From: Membranipora membranacea
Lineage: Eukaryota; Bryozoa; Gymnolaemata; Cheilostomatida; Membraniporidae
DNA length: 64,000 nucleotides
NCBI GenBank assembly: GCA_914767715.1
Contig: OU612073.1
Coordinates: forward strand, 19,716,001 to 19,780,000
Direction of reading: 5' to 3'
Position numbers and translations under genes: made by a program
Notes under the pieces: generated by a model
What the model was told of the DNA's origin: nothing
The model's input: only the letters and a program-made list of their open reading frames with translations
Databases searched by the model: none
Shown: positions 11,401 through 23,996 of the stretch, one piece after another
Numbering within the stretch: position 1 is the first letter of the stretch
Layout: each line of letters starts with the position of its first letter

Positions 11401-14400
11401 CCATGTTGTGTTATACCACTCCCAAAATATGGAACACCCTCCCTGATATTGTGAGGGCGGCTGGTCGCGCGGGAACAATCAGATTGGCCTTGAAACGGCA
11501 CCTGCGGGACTCACTGGAGTAGCCATACAGTATTCATTAAAACCAATTAAACCTGGTCTAGATAGCAGCCCCGCGCATGATTAGCTCTGCTACTGTGCAC
11601 AAATGCCCAATTCGCTAATCAATTTCATTTTGTTCTTATATCCAAACCCATCATTGAATGAAAAATAAATCAATCCAAAATAAAGTATAATCTGAATTGC
11701 TCATGTTGGGAACAATGATCATCGCTCATGTAAAGTGTTAACTGCAGCACGCATAAAAAAATTTAACGACATTACACATCACCTCATACACCAGAGTCAC
11801 TATTCCATCTCATATCATATACCAATGTTACTATTCTATCTTATATACCGTAGTTACTATTGTGTGTTGTAGGTGTTGAGAATGAGGTAGTAGATATATG
11901 TAGATCTGTATTAGAACTTTACTCTGATACATACAGGCAGATAAGTAACCAATCAGACGACTCTAATATAAAACAGAAGAATGAGTACATTCAGCTACAG
12001 TGCCTACTGTTAGAGGGATTCGTCATCATACATCAGGTAAGGAAGCTCACAACAGACCACCAGCTGGTGCAACCACTAATGTTGAAAAATAATTGAAAAG
12101 GGTGAAGACTGTGAAAACTAATCGATAACATCGGCATTGCAATAAGTCTTATGTCCATTCAAAAACTAACGCCAAGTCCAATCTATATGACAGGTCATTA
12201 AAATGAAGGAAACAATATTTATATTGTCAAACAACTCAAGTCAATGCACGTCTTATCTCTCTCTTTACTAGAAAGCTGCACGTGACTAACAATAAATATA
12301 TATAAATACTTCTGCATCAACAGAAATTTTCTACATATATATATATATATAGGAAATTTCTGTTGATGGAGCCATGGTGATCAATGTATTGATTTGGAGT
12401 GAGGTCATATTTAAATTTGGTTACTGCTGTCTTATTCCGGAGGGGCTATAATTGATGACATTATCAACCTTGTACACTGTTCTGTTTATTGTATACTTGT
12501 TATTTTGTAGGTTACAGGAGAAAGTTACCCTGAGCTATTACTGAATTCTCTATACTCGCTATTAGAGTCGTGTGCTCATCACAACATACTCATCAAACAA
12601 ACAGCTGTAACTGGACTCACTATAATAAGCTCCGCCTTCCAATACAGGTTTGCATACACTACTATGATCTTTCTGTGTATTTCTCCTACCACAAGGGGTT
12701 TATAGATGTCCACCATTATCAAATGACGTATAAAATGATCTCCCATACTTTTTGGAGTGTTGATGACAATTTAAATGGTAATAATAATATGATCGGCTGT
12801 TCTATCCTTCCCGTAAATGAATCCTGGTTAAAAGTTTCCATTTATCACCGCATCTGAACACATAACTCTAGCATCAGGCACTAATAGACCATAGATCAAA
12901 TTGAAACTTGCCCAAAAACTAACAGTCTTACTTTCTAACCTTACCCTAAAGCCACAGAGCACTCCTTACATGTCATGTTGTATAGATACCAACCCAGAGT
13001 TTGTTTCGATGATATTTGTAGTGGGGCAGCTGAGCTTATCGAGAAGCATTGTAATTACTTATGTAACACTCTATCTCTGAACATCAGACAGTTACACAGA
13101 TATCCTACTAGTGCTTCAGTACTGTGTAGTGTACTGCAGTACTCTCACTCTACCATACTACCTTATATAGAGCAAATCATCGTCGAGGTGAGATAAGACA
13201 TTATTGCATAGTCTTTCTTATACAGTGATATCCACTAACAAAGCAATCCCTTATCTGAGTACTGAATTATATAGTCTGAATTATATATAACCATATTAAG
13301 TGTGCATATACAGCTAGTCATGTCGAAACACATACCCTCGTAACACTAAATAGAGCTTTGCTAATGAATTCCTGACTCTCCCAGTTGAGGTAAAGTTTTA
13401 ATTGAGTAACCTCTTTGACCTTGACTTTCCAACAAACGACTTTGAAGTCTCAAACAGTCAATAGGATACAAAGTCAACGCCTTCAGAAAAGTTTGAGTGT
13501 TGTTAGTTCTTATATGTATATTGTTATGCGGGTTTATTGTTGACCAGGTATTGTACAGTTTAGATGATAATTACACGGATGACGCAATGTTATTACTTAG
13601 AGTTCCTCAGATATTACTCAGACAGCTGTGTATCTGGTATCCGATCAGCACATCGGAGACATTACCTGCTTCTCAACTAATCGCTGCCTCCACAGCAGCG
13701 GCAGCAGGTGAGTTAGTCAGGGTATAACTCATCTATATCAATATAATGTAATGTAATTTATTATACGTTCCTTGTGTGGCTATGCTGTCCCTCTATGATT
13801 CAGGTTGTCAGATTAGATTTGTTGGATATTTCAGTGTTGTGGGGGAATCTGATGCAATGCTAGACTGATATCAGGCATAATTTTGTTTGGATGATCTATA
13901 TACATTCTCCTCCACTGATTGAGCTGTGTCAGGGCAATGCTTGGGCAGTGTACTTTCAAAATATTGCTGAAGATAAAAGTCCTCCAAAAACATCTTAGGG
14001 TTATCCCATAGCCTTGTCACGTGGCCACAGGTTTTGGTTTTTGGACGCGTGACAAGGCTAGTTATCCCATGCTATATGCTGCACCAACAAATTACATGGA
14101 CGGTTTTACATTGCTTTGCAAAAAATTCCTTTGAATTAATGTTAATATGAGATATAAATATAAATATGACATGATTGCTGTGGAAGTTCCTAATAAGTGT
14201 AATCTACTCTAAACATACAAAACTATTGTTTGTTCCTGTCTCAGATGACGAGCACTGTGGTAAACTACACAATATTAAAACAGATTCTCACAGAACTGTG
14301 TAATCATCGATTGGATTACAAAAATCCAGTGAACAGCCATTTACTAAAACCAAAGTGGCTATCATTTGTAACATTTAACAAAGGTCATCTACATTGCCTG

Positions 14401-17400
14401 TGCCAACACATTGTCCAAGCATGTGCTTGAAGTCTATATTGGTTAGTCTAAGTCGTAGGGTCCATTCTAGCTGCTTGTAGTCGTTTCGTGTCATATTATG
14501 CTGATTGTCTATGTTTGCTGATGTCATCAGAACTTCATGATCTCTTCTTTCATTTGTTGGACCATAGGCCAGAAACTTACAGTGGTAGGCTCGATGGTCA
14601 TCGAATAGGTGAACTTTAAGGCTTCTTTTCTCTTTCAAGGCCTGTGCTCTCATCTTCTTTATTTCAGTCCAAGCATGACCACCGTGCTCTACATAGGGTG
14701 ATACTCCATATATTGAGATGCCAGGTCTTGTCCGTTTTCATGCAAGTCTCTCTGCTTCCCTGGCGAATTCTATCAATTGATTGTAGATTTCTGAAGGGCC
14801 AAAGTTTCCTGAAGTAATAATATCTGTTACATCATCAGCAACATTCTATGTTGCCTTCTTTTGGGATAGGGCTTCTATGTCTGTACATCGTTGGTATTCC
14901 AGCACAAGGTTATCGCCTGTCTGAACAATTGTTGCAGGTTTGCATATGGCAGAAGCAGCAAGTAATACCATGGGATTAAGGAATCTCTGTTCAAACTCTG
15001 TACGAGGTAACCTACCCACAATCATTGAGTTGTATTTCTGTGGTCTATCAGGATCTGGGGTCATGTGTGCATCTATTAGACAGGCTGATGTGAGAAGTAG
15101 ATCTACTTCATCACTTTCCTCAGTGACTACCGCTGCCCATTTAGTGTGGAAATACTGCGGCGCATCGCTTATGAAGATCTGCTGCTGGAATTGTTTTGCA
15201 GATTCATGTAGTAAAGATTTGACGTGTGCATCATTGATCATATTCTTGCGGAAATAGAAGTTGACACTGACTCTTGAAGGCGAATCCTGTTTCACCGTAT
15301 CAATAATGGCCCTTAGGAGCGATGAAGAGAGACCTGGAGCGCTTGCGATATACAAAGTAGCTTTGCCAGACTTTGCCTGACGGACAAACTCAATATATCT
15401 GTGAAAACAATCAACGGAATCGAGCAGATACTGGGTCGGATCAAGATTATGCGGGTGTTCTCCAGGATTTGCCCTGCTAGCTTGGCGCTGAGGGTTTAGG
15501 ATACATATCAAGTTATCCAGAATATCAGTTATCTTCATCTCACATTCTATACAGTAGACACACATATCCATTATTCTCTCGAGTTCAGGAGGTAGGTCGT
15601 TATCATACTGATCTAAGTCGTCTTACTCAGGGTAGTAATTTTTCTCAGCCTCTAGCATAGCATCTGATGCATCGCCAAGCCGATCTTGTCGTTCACCTAT
15701 TTCACCAAGGATCTCCTTCAGCTCTGCATATCTTATATGTTCCTTGTAGATGACTCTTTGTACACCTGACTCTGCTGCTAATCTTTTAGTTGTTTTTTCT
15801 ATAGTTTTTTTTATGTTAGAAATGTCAGTTGTCTTGATAAGACTTTGAATCTCTCTATACAGTGGGAAGCAATATCTCATTTCTTCTGGGGTTTGTCCAA
15901 AATCCATATTCGTTCGGGTCTGAGGTTTTCTTCTGAAAGACAAAAAAACGATAAAAGTTGTGTTTATATAAGAAGATATGGTGCACACAAAGCTAAAGGA
16001 TATTAGTTGCTACAGGAGAAATGTGAGGATTTGTAATCGAGTTTTTCGATCAGCGTCAGCCATGAGCAAGCACTTTTGTCAATTCAAAAGATAAATATCA
16101 CAATGCTTCACCATCGAACTAGGAATATTATCCCATATGAATTGAAAATGCATGTAGCCAAGCAACTCTCATTGTGTTTGTTTAGCGTTCAAATTGGATT
16201 GATTGAGGACATTTTTTTATATACTATACTGTATTGTTTGGGCCGAACTAATCGATGAACATGCATTGGAATAGTGTTATTCCTTACCTCCAATGAAAAA
16301 GCTGTCAAGTAACCTTTCGATTTTTATGAGAAAGGACGAGATCACACACTTCACGAAATAGTACCGAATATTGTAATCATAATGATCACGTGGTATAGGT
16401 AGTAAATAATGATCAAATGCAAGACAACTACTGTTGCTTCGATAATGAACCAACAGCTGGTAAATAAAAAATAACAGGTTACTACGTTCTCATGTACTCC
16501 CAAAAAAGAAAAATTGAACTTTCCACACTACTCTATGTGTAACACATTAGATCAAGTTTAATCCAATTGCCTGCATTCCTTCCTTGGCTTGAACAGTGGA
16601 TTGGATTGGGAGCAACTAGGAATGCAGTCAAATGGACCAAACTTGGTCTAATAGCACATAGACTGGTCTGATCTTTAGCTACACATAAAATTGTTATAAT
16701 ACATACTCTTTGCTCTTCCAGGAAAAACTAAGAGCTCTTTATACCGATTCAATAAGAAAGTGATAAGTAATAGGTATTATCAGATGACCATGTGTTTGGT
16801 TCGGCTTAAAATGAGTTAAAAAAAAATTGGATTAAAAATGATCACGTATGGGTACCGACCTAGTGACCCATGGATGCTCTGCTGGTTCAGGTATATTGTT
16901 AACCTGCGATTCAGGCCAACAATGGGGCCCTGTCTGTTTTCTGGGTTCTGTTGGATTACACTTTTATGGTGTTATCTACTCATTTACCAGTTAAAAGACT
17001 CGTATGATTGTGTTTTGGTTTTGTTTTGATTGGCTGATGGGTAGTATACCAAGTGGGTATGTAGGAGCGTGGCGTTCAAATCATCAATGACTCGATGAGT
17101 CATCAGTCATGGTGGCTTGTGTCATATATACGAGAGAATAACTTCCCAAACCTGTGCATTGATATATCCTTCTGTTTTCTAATAAAACCAGTAAATAATC
17201 TTTTTAAGAAATAATCTATTATTGCAAATTTTATATTGTTGACAATGAAGTTCATATTGCCCTCTTCGGCAAGACAGCAGCTGCATTGGTACTATTATTA
17301 TAGGTAAATGTGTTGGTGTTACAAATCTGCAATATTGTTAATGTAAGGAATTTTTTACCAACATTGTAGAGCTGAGAACTTCGGACAGGGCAGCTCCTCC

Positions 17401-20400
17401 TGCTGAGGTAATCTGTGACTATGTGAGAATATACTATGAGAATAGACTGGAGGCTGAGAACATTGATCTCTCCACTGATGACGACAATGCTGACCTGAGC
17501 GTTGATGATAATATTCCTGAAGAGGTCGAGGAGTTAGAGAAACAAGAAGAATCTGCTATGGATAAGAAGAATACTCCTCTACACATCAGCCTCGCTAAGA
17601 AGGTAGATGTTTGTTAGAGTGGTTTAATATTGAGTTTGATGTTGCCTCATATGACAAACTGCTTTGCAACACAGCCTTGGTATTTAATTATGATAGAATT
17701 TCAAGGAATATAACGAGTGTGTATTAGTTATTTGTTTGTACTTGCAAAGCAGATTGAGGCGCTGTACTTTCACTCGAAGAGAAAATCATTAACATACCGC
17801 TGACTGATTTTATTTCCGGGTATGGAGAGGAATAGCGATTCACTGTTTGTTATATAATCTAGCCCCAGCACACTCAGGTGTATATATTGCTGTGGCTCTG
17901 AGGGCAAAAGCCCTAAAGGTCCTGGTTACTAATCCCGCCGCTGCCTACTGACTACAACTGGGGTTGGCTGGACCAACAGGTGTGCTCTGACCTACCTACT
18001 GCAATCAAAGAGATCAAATTGACGCAGACATTGCAGCCTCACCCATGAGGCATCACAAATCATATGACCCTGTAACATATTAATTATTTATATATTCATT
18101 ATTGTATTATTCTAGGTATTAGAGAGATGTAATCACCTGATATCCCACTCATCGACTAAAGTCAGACTTATAACTATAGATATGATAGCTGATGGTTGTA
18201 GAGTTGTCTCCCACTCACAAGGTAATACATAATAAAAGCTAAAACACCAGTAGGTTACATATACTCAGAGTTATTTCTCTATTTGTATATGTCATTGATA
18301 TCAGACATGTGACAAGTTTAGAATAAAAAAATGATTAACACTTGAGGTTAGTCAGATAAGTTCAAACCTAGAGGTGTGACAGCCCCGGTCCTTTGGTTGT
18401 CAAGCCAGCAAAGGCCAAAATATCTTTATAGTAAAGCTCACAACTAGAATATTGAGACATGAGAAGGATATCAGAGTGTAGTCATGGGTATGTGCGAGGT
18501 ACTAGAGTTGTGTTACCTTTGTCAATGAGATGATATTCTGTTCATAAAATGGCACAATCTCAAATGTTTTGCAAGGAGTTGTATGCCCATGAACAAAAAG
18601 AAGACAATACCTCAATAACATCACTTAAAATATTATAGATGACCTGTTACCCTCTGTACATGATGTGTGGTCTGGATTCTGTAAGAGATTCGCTGATGCT
18701 GAACCTCTGGTTGTCCTCAAGGTAAATGTTACACAAAGCAAAGTTCATATATCTACACAAGAGTTTAGAGTTTATTTTATCTTCCATCACAGTATCACTC
18801 ATGCAAAACATGTAGATAGAATCAAATGGTCTATCAAAAATTACAAGTTATCCTCTCTATTGAATATAAATATTTATGTTGTTAGCAAATCTCATAAAAA
18901 TTGAAAAAACTCTTTGCCCTTTTTTGAGTGAGGGCCTTCTCTGGACGGAGCTTAATTGATGCTCGTGAGGATATTTTACAATTGTTCATTGTAATTGAAG
19001 TGGATGCAACAGGTCTGACAGAACTTTATCAAAATAACAATAACAATAAATTTGACATAAACTAAAAATAAAAACTTTCTTAGTGGGAACTGTCAACATG
19101 CAACGCCTGTCGTCATAGGTGTGATCTGGAAGAATAATGTGTGTGACTGTGGCACTTCTCTGAATAGCCTCTAGTGTTTCTTTAGTTTGTTGACTTAAAA
19201 GAGTATACCAAGCTGGTGAGCCATGAACTAAAATCGAGTGAAGCATGACTATAAGTATATCTTCAATCTACTGGCTGACCTTTTTGTTTTTGTAAATTGA
19301 ATTAACCAATGGTCTGGACAATGGTAATTGTGAAGGTCAATGCTTAAAAAACCGTGCCATATAAAAATGCATTGAATCACAAACTTACAATATGGACCTT
19401 GTCCATATAGATCAAAATCCGGACACTGACCGACTAGACTGGTATTTGTAATGAATGTGAGCTGCTATTAGATGTCAATATAAGTTATAAGTGAAATGTT
19501 TACGATTGAGGTATTGTTCCTGTTGTTTGATCCTATAGGCTATTAACTGTCTGGGTGTACTCGGAGATTTAAGTAAAGACTTTATCAGAGCTAAAGTAAC
19601 AAAGGAGATACTTCCTCACTTCTCTACTTTCTTAAATAAGAAACTATCAGTCAGGTAATATAATGCTATTTTGATACCCACTCAGATGATATAATACTAT
19701 ATTGTCACCGTGTTACATAATATAATACTATTTTAATTATTATAATTCACTTTTTTGTATGGCAGTAATTAAATCCTGGTAAGATGTTTTCCATAGAAAT
19801 TAGGATTTATGATTGAGGTCAAATATTAGAAGTAAACAATAACATGTTTTATTATGGGGAGGATTGTAAAATTGAAAATAAGATTGACGATGTGACAGTT
19901 ACGATTTTTAGTTCCACATCTAAATCTGAACGCCAAATGACAGAGACCCACAAAGCCATAATAAATTGGGGGCAACTCCCTTTATCTTAGAAATGTTAAT
20001 CTGGCATATCCTATCATTGAGTAGCCTTGTCACGCAGCCACTGGTTAATCATTCAGTACTATGCCAAAATAATAACTACCCATAATATGCTCTGTTCCTT
20101 TCACAGTGAGAAAGCTGGTACTGGCTACAAACATACACTGGATTATAGATTGCAGCTGAAAGCTCTGCAAGTCATCGGACAACTTTGCACTGACGTAAGA
20201 ATGCTCTGCGATTTACGCTATATGAAATGAGTCAGCTAGATGAAGAAGTTGGTGTTAGAGGATAAACGAATTTAACCATGAGCTGAATTGATAATATGAC
20301 GAATTCAATTTCAATATCTCATTCTATACTTAAAAGAACACACGGCGGTCTCAAGTCTCTGTATAATTACGATTATTGTTTACAGCTGAAGTTAGGTCAG

Positions 20401-21426
20401 GTCTCTATGGAGATAGTTATTGAGTCATGTCTTCCTTACCTTACAACAAAACAACCACAACCATTACAAGAGGTAAGACTGGATCAAGTATTGACCAATT
20501 TGTCTGACTTTGGGGTTGCTTCCCCTCTTGAGCCGACAGCGGCTCAGCAGTAGAGTGAGAGTTACCTTAGTTGAAGGCAAAGTGGATCAGACCACTAAAG
20601 TAGAATCTCTCTGGTTAGCGAGAATGTAAGTTTTCTCCTCCATCATGACTCGGTAGAGTTAAGAAGAGACATTATAGCTGGCTTGTGTATCATCTGATAT
20701 GTAAACCTCAAAAACTTAAATCTTCAAATTCTGAAAAAACACCTGCTTCATCACGCAGCAACCAACAAGAAATTGTAAAATTGTAAATAAAAATGCCTCC
20801 CTCTCTCATGGCCAATCAAGAAATGATCTGACACTGCTTTTACTGTTCTGCTGACCTGCCGCTCATGTATTTATCATCCGTATAACAGTGTGTAATGTGT
20901 GGAATGTATATAATAAAGTCTATTATAACGTATGTAATAATGTATATAATATAATATGTTAATATATGTACATATATATATGCGTATGCATTTCTGTTTA
21001 TAGGCAGCTCTATCTACTATTACACAGATATCAGAATCAGACTCTGATCTAATCTGGTATCATCTCAACTCTTTGAGAGAAAATGTGAGTTCAGTAAATT
21101 ATGCATTTGTTACTGTCTGGCAGGGCTAATATGCTGCGTGTTTTGGTATTGACGTCTTTTGAGCATTATTGGAACAATCAGTGATGGTTAGCATGGATTT
21201 GACTTTTACCGAACAAAGTTAGCCTGAGTGGATAATGGTTTTTTTCTTGAGGGTATTCAGTGTAATTTTCAAACATCCATCCATCTAGCTATTGTGTTAC
21301 CATTGTTATGTTGTCATTGTCATGTTGTAATAAGTAATAACCTTATTTGATATCTCTTTTTAGAATGCTGACTTTGGACATTACTTGGATCAGACACCAG
21401 ATCTGCAGGCATTACTTGGTTCCTGA
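5451..21426 (+). CDS. TTI1: TTI1, TELO2-interacting protein 1 homolog (23 coding exons)
   Basis: TTI1 is the HEAT-repeat scaffold of the TTT complex (TELO2-TTI1-TTI2), which works with HSP90/R2TP to mature PI3K-like kinases such as mTOR, ATM, ATR, SMG1 and TRRAP. Exons: 5451-5656, 5973-6112, 6480-6549, 7909-8054, 8329-8441, 8600-8702, 8986-9154, 9584-9777, 10058-10234, 10711-10830, 11264-11383, 11873-12036, 12511-12647, 12986-13187, 13548-13707, 17370-17602, 18116-18221, 18639-18721, 19539-19654, 20107-20194, 20386-20472, 21004-21084, 21364-21426. All introns are GT-AG, every phase agrees and the total is 3078 nt, 1025 residues plus stop, close to the roughly 1090 of vertebrate TTI1. The start MADTITDVNEAFRFLRP resembles vertebrate TTI1, as do WQVRRELTEWAF, QTAVTGLTIIS and the C-terminal LDYRLQLKALQVIGQLC. 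A GTG triplet six bases upstream is not the start. An acidic insert lies in exon 16. The identification is from memory of the family. Confidence 0.95.
6581..7745. repeat. 19-bp minisatellite in TTI1 intron 3
   Basis: About 61 tandem copies of a 19-bp unit (consensus CTCTGCACCTCCAAACTAA) fill most of the intron. Units differ mainly at three places: CACCACC against CACCTCC, AACTAA against AACCAA, and CTCTG against ATCTG. A 14-unit block recurs 266 bp later (7027-7215 against 7293-7481 read identically), so part of the array grew by a larger duplication. Because 19 is not a multiple of 3, three units make one 19-residue period in apparent antisense frames, which are not genes. Confidence 0.95.
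9785..9865. repeat. Short direct repeats (ATCTATC/ATCACTAGAT type) in TTI1 intron 8
   Basis: TATCTATCACTAGATATCTA recurs with small changes about three times just after the exon 8 donor. It is a simple local expansion with no evident function. Confidence 0.7.
11044..11150. mobile_element. 107-bp MITE, 9-bp target-site duplication
   Basis: The left end TAGCCTTGTCACACAGCC is inverted at the right end (GGCTGAGTGACAAGGTT). The element is flanked by the 9-bp direct repeat TGATGCAAC (11035-11043 and 11151-11159). It contains a direct repeat of AGACCGGTGGG. It shares its termini with the element at 14009 in the same gene. A 9-bp duplication is typical of Mutator-like elements. There is no coding capacity, so transposase must have come from elsewhere. 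Confidence 0.85.
11395..11660 (+). mobile_element. LINE 3' remnant (end of ORF2)
   Basis: From about 11424 a frame reads PKIWNTLPDIVRAAGRAG and then ALKRHLRDSLE before TAG, the usual C-terminal tail of non-LTR retrotransposon ORF2 (LWN-LP pattern followed by a basic helix). An A/T-rich tail follows towards 11690. It is more GC-rich than the surrounding intron. The 5' part is missing, so this is a truncated, dead copy in TTI1 intron 11. Confidence 0.65.
12315..12368. repeat. Inverted repeat around an (AT)n core
   Basis: CATCAACAGAAATTTTCTA and AGGAAATTTCTGTTGATG are inverted copies with about one mismatch, separated by an (AT)n run, in TTI1 intron 12. This could be a foldback MITE remnant or a cruciform-prone site. 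Confidence 0.7.
14009..14060. mobile_element. 52-bp MITE with perfect 13-bp TIRs and 9-bp TSD
   Basis: TAGCCTTGTCACG at 14009-14021 is perfectly inverted as CGTGACAAGGCTA at 14048-14060. The direct repeat GTTATCCCA flanks it on both sides (14000-14008 and 14061-14069). Termini match the element at 11044. At 52 bp it is close to the minimum for two ends, so it is probably an internally deleted derivative. Single-ended relatives occur near 20026 and 23452. Confidence 0.88.
14375..15932 (-). pseudogene. Phospholipase-D-like pseudogene nested antisense in TTI1 intron 15
   Basis: One minus-strand frame runs from an ATG at 15907 (MDFGQTPEEMRYCFPLYREI) to TAA at 14375, about 510 codons, interrupted by in-frame TAA (near 15625), TAG (near 14847) and TGA (near 14740). 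It carries two PLD-type motifs: FHTKWAAVV followed by DLLLTSACL, and AYHCKFLAYG followed by EVLMTSANID. These fit the HxK(x)nD...SxN pattern of the PLD/HKD superfamily, whose members hydrolyse phosphodiesters in lipids or nucleic acids. A good acceptor (TTGTCTTTCAG, exon from 15932) lies 25 bases before the ATG, so the copy probably derives from a normal gene with a 5' untranslated exon and not from a processed transcript. All three stop types are present, which argues for decay. Substrate and closest family are unknown. Confidence 0.75.
17875..18060 (+). repeat. tRNA-derived SINE-like element in TTI1 intron 16
   Basis: GTGGCTCTGAGGGC near 17892 resembles a pol III A box and GGTTACTAATCCC at 17924-17936 a B box, at tRNA-like spacing. 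A GC-richer body follows to about 18060. It does not form an intact tRNA. Confidence 0.5.
18960..19260 (-). mobile_element. LINE reverse-transcriptase C-terminal fragment
   Basis: The minus-strand frame reads HGSPAWYTLLSQQTKETLEA then IQRSAT and ILPDHTYDDR, the conserved region after the RT fingers in CR1/Jockey-type LINEs (APAWY...LEKIQRSATRII). It ends soon after, near LLHPLQLQ. It is truncated at both ends and not functional. Confidence 0.75.
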
Positions 21427-21429
21427 GTA

Positions 21430-21562
21430 CGAAATGTACGTGTGATATGACATAGTACATGTGTGATATGACATAGTATATGTGTGATATGACATAGTAT
21501 ATGTGTGATATGACATAGTACATGTGTGATATGACATAGTATATGTGTGATATGACATTGTC
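21430..21562. repeat. 21-bp tandem repeat just after the TTI1 stop
   Basis: About six copies of ATGTGTGATATGACATAGTA(T/C) begin a few bases after the stop codon, so they probably lie in the 3' UTR. Confidence 0.9.
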
Positions 21563-21778
21563 TATAATGTCCCTTACTTCTTATGGTACGGCAGTCGCTT
21601 CATGATTTTAAGCTGACTCATGATATAGTTACTTTCCTTATATCTTCTACTGTCTGTAGCTTTTGATAGATTTATTACCCTAATTTCTAATTGATGGACC
21701 AAGATTGTTACTTTCCTTTCTTTGTGTGATTATAGTTGGATATCTTGGCATGTTGTGTAGAACAGCATTAGGCCTGCT

Positions 21779-21784
21779 AATAAA
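21779..21784 (+). terminator. Possible TTI1 poly(A) signal AATAAA
   Basis: AATAAA lies about 350 bases downstream of the TTI1 stop and ahead of the next gene. No transcript end is visible, so this is only a candidate. Confidence 0.4.
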
Positions 21785-21799
21785 ATGTAACCAGATCAT

Positions 21800-23596
21800 C
21801 ATATTCATCACAAAATAGAGAGCAGACAACATTATAAGCTCATATGTTTGTAATAATTTTATTGTGCTGCTCGTTCGAGTAAAGAAAAACTCTATGTTTG
21901 AGATCTAACATCCTAGAAAAGAGCCTCTAGGAAATTAAGTTGTTCTTGGCAGTTTTTGGTCAATAGGCTGGATAATGAAATCAGCAGTAGGATTTCTTAA
22001 AATGCTTAGGATGCTTAGAAAGACTGAAAGTGTAAATCTGACCCCTACCAATAGCCTGTTGCGCTAAGAACGTCCCATTCGGATGCTTCTTTGGCCACCA
22101 CCGGATGCCGCGCGAACATCTGGCATTTGCTAGTTAGGAATCCAGATGGGTCTTTCGTTGTCAGTATATATCGTCCGAACGCCTATTTGGCACTATCTGG
22201 ATACAATTTTAACTGAGGCAGGCAGATAGTTTGTAACAGAAGTGGTTGAGTCCTAGACACCCTACATCAGGGTGGCAATCCCATCGGGATAGGGTAATTA
22301 CAGCACAGCCATCCAATTGACTTTGAATTGGATGGCCAGTATAAGCACAGCGAGATTGGTATTTTACCAAGATGTGCGACATATGGCCATTCATCAGAGA
22401 CATTTTCATCACAACATACTTAAAATCACAAAAAAAACAAGCTTGCGATCGGCTCAAATTGGATTTCAGCAAATGTGCTTTGGCATCGTATTTGGTGGTC
22501 TGGCATATTGCCCCAGGTCTGAATTATCACCTCCGACGATCTTCGCACCATGTCAATCATTACCTAATTTGTTCGCTGAAGGTTGCACAGTTAAAACACA
22601 ATCAAGGGATATATGAAGTGAGATCTACAGAAGCTAAAGGCCTTACAGGGTGGTTTGCTCATATCATTTGATTACTGTCTGAAGCAGTGTGTCGGGCATT
22701 TACAGCTGATTTCATTAACAACGATTTAGCCTATGATTCCTAATATAAGCTCACTCATCAGATTATTACCGGGTGAGAAGGTTTCTTACTAAACCAAGTT
22801 TTGGGGAATACTTGCTGGCCCTGATCGTTCTTTCCATGATTAATTTGATTTCCAAAGTATGCTTTCAATGCAAGATAATCTCAGGTTGCTTGCGAAATGG
22901 GTTGCCAAACAACAACACTTATTTCCTTATAACAGTCTCATAATAATCTTCCAAACTGAGAGTTAGGGATATTTATCGTCCCTGGTCAATACATCCATAG
23001 TCCCATAACCTCCTATGTGGTCACATCAGAGACTATAGACTAGAGACTATATCTATAGTCTCTGGTCACATGTCATGACATTCCATTGACTCCTTTCATC
23101 ATAATGATGCATGATATTCTTATCAATCTATTATGGTCTATTTTGGTCTATTATTTTAATCTATTATGGTCTATTTTATTCAATCAATTATGGTCTATTT
23201 TTAAGTTGGATGTCAAGCTGTGCTACATGATATGAATCAGGATACATGCTACTTGATAAGGTGTAAACTACGGCAGACGAGCTGCGCCACATGGTAAAAT
23301 AAATTGGGAATGGCGCAGCTCGGCTAGTTTCAAATTTTAAAAGCCGTAGTAAACATACCTTGCAGGAAGTTTTTTCATAATGATAGCCTTGTTTCCACAC
23401 AACTCACCAGTTAACAAAGCCCCCTCCCAAATACAATTCAAATTTGTTTCCTTGTCACGCGGCTACAAGTGGCCTGTAACACTCATCATGTATAGTATAA
23501 ATATGAGTTAGACTCTCAGCAGCGCAGCTTCACTCTATTCTATGCTGAAGCTTTTAAAACAGATTCTTAGATCTCATTGTACACCCAGAACCCCAG
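21800..23596. other. Intergenic region with short inverted repeats
   Basis: No gene recognised between TTI1 and the esterase-like gene. A less AT-rich block at about 22060-22640 has overlapping open frames on both strands but no recognisable protein. Perfect or near-perfect inverted repeats lie at 22308-22336 (GCCATCCAATT arms), 23027-23064 (CAGAGACTATAGA arms) and 23280-23315 (GAGCTGCGCCA arms). A stretch resembling the TAGCCTTGTCACG MITE end lies near 23452. Confidence 0.5.
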
Positions 23597-23996
23597 ATGT
23601 ATAAATACTGGAGACTTTGTTCTTGGATAAGCGTGTACTATGTACTTCTCTTGTTACCCCAACCTTCATCAGGCAGCACTGAACCACCAGTGGTTACGTT
23701 AAGTCATGGTGGACAGCTCAGAGGGAAGTCTGTCACATATAACGATACAGTCAGTGTTGATCTGTTCTTAGGTAAAAATAATCTTATTATCAGTAGTTTT
23801 AGCTGTTGTCATCGATTAACTGGAAAACGCAATTTCGACCATCCCTACTCATTAATATCTACTCATATCAAGGCACCCAAACATACCTTGCGGTTTGCAC
23901 TACAACCATCAGCGCTCTGACCTGCGGTTCCAATGACAAGTGCAGATAGATTGATGTGTATGTAAAAACTAATAGATGATCTGCTGAGATTTCAAC

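Noticed and set aside
14740-15627. Altered genetic code allowing read-through of TAA, TAG and TGA in the PLD-like frame
   Set aside because: TTI1 in the same window uses ordinary sense codons throughout and ends at a normal stop. All three stop types appear in the PLD frame, so decay is simpler.
22209-22671. Overlapping open frames on both strands as a gene
   Set aside because: No recognisable protein, no splice support, and frames overlap on opposite strands around an inverted repeat.
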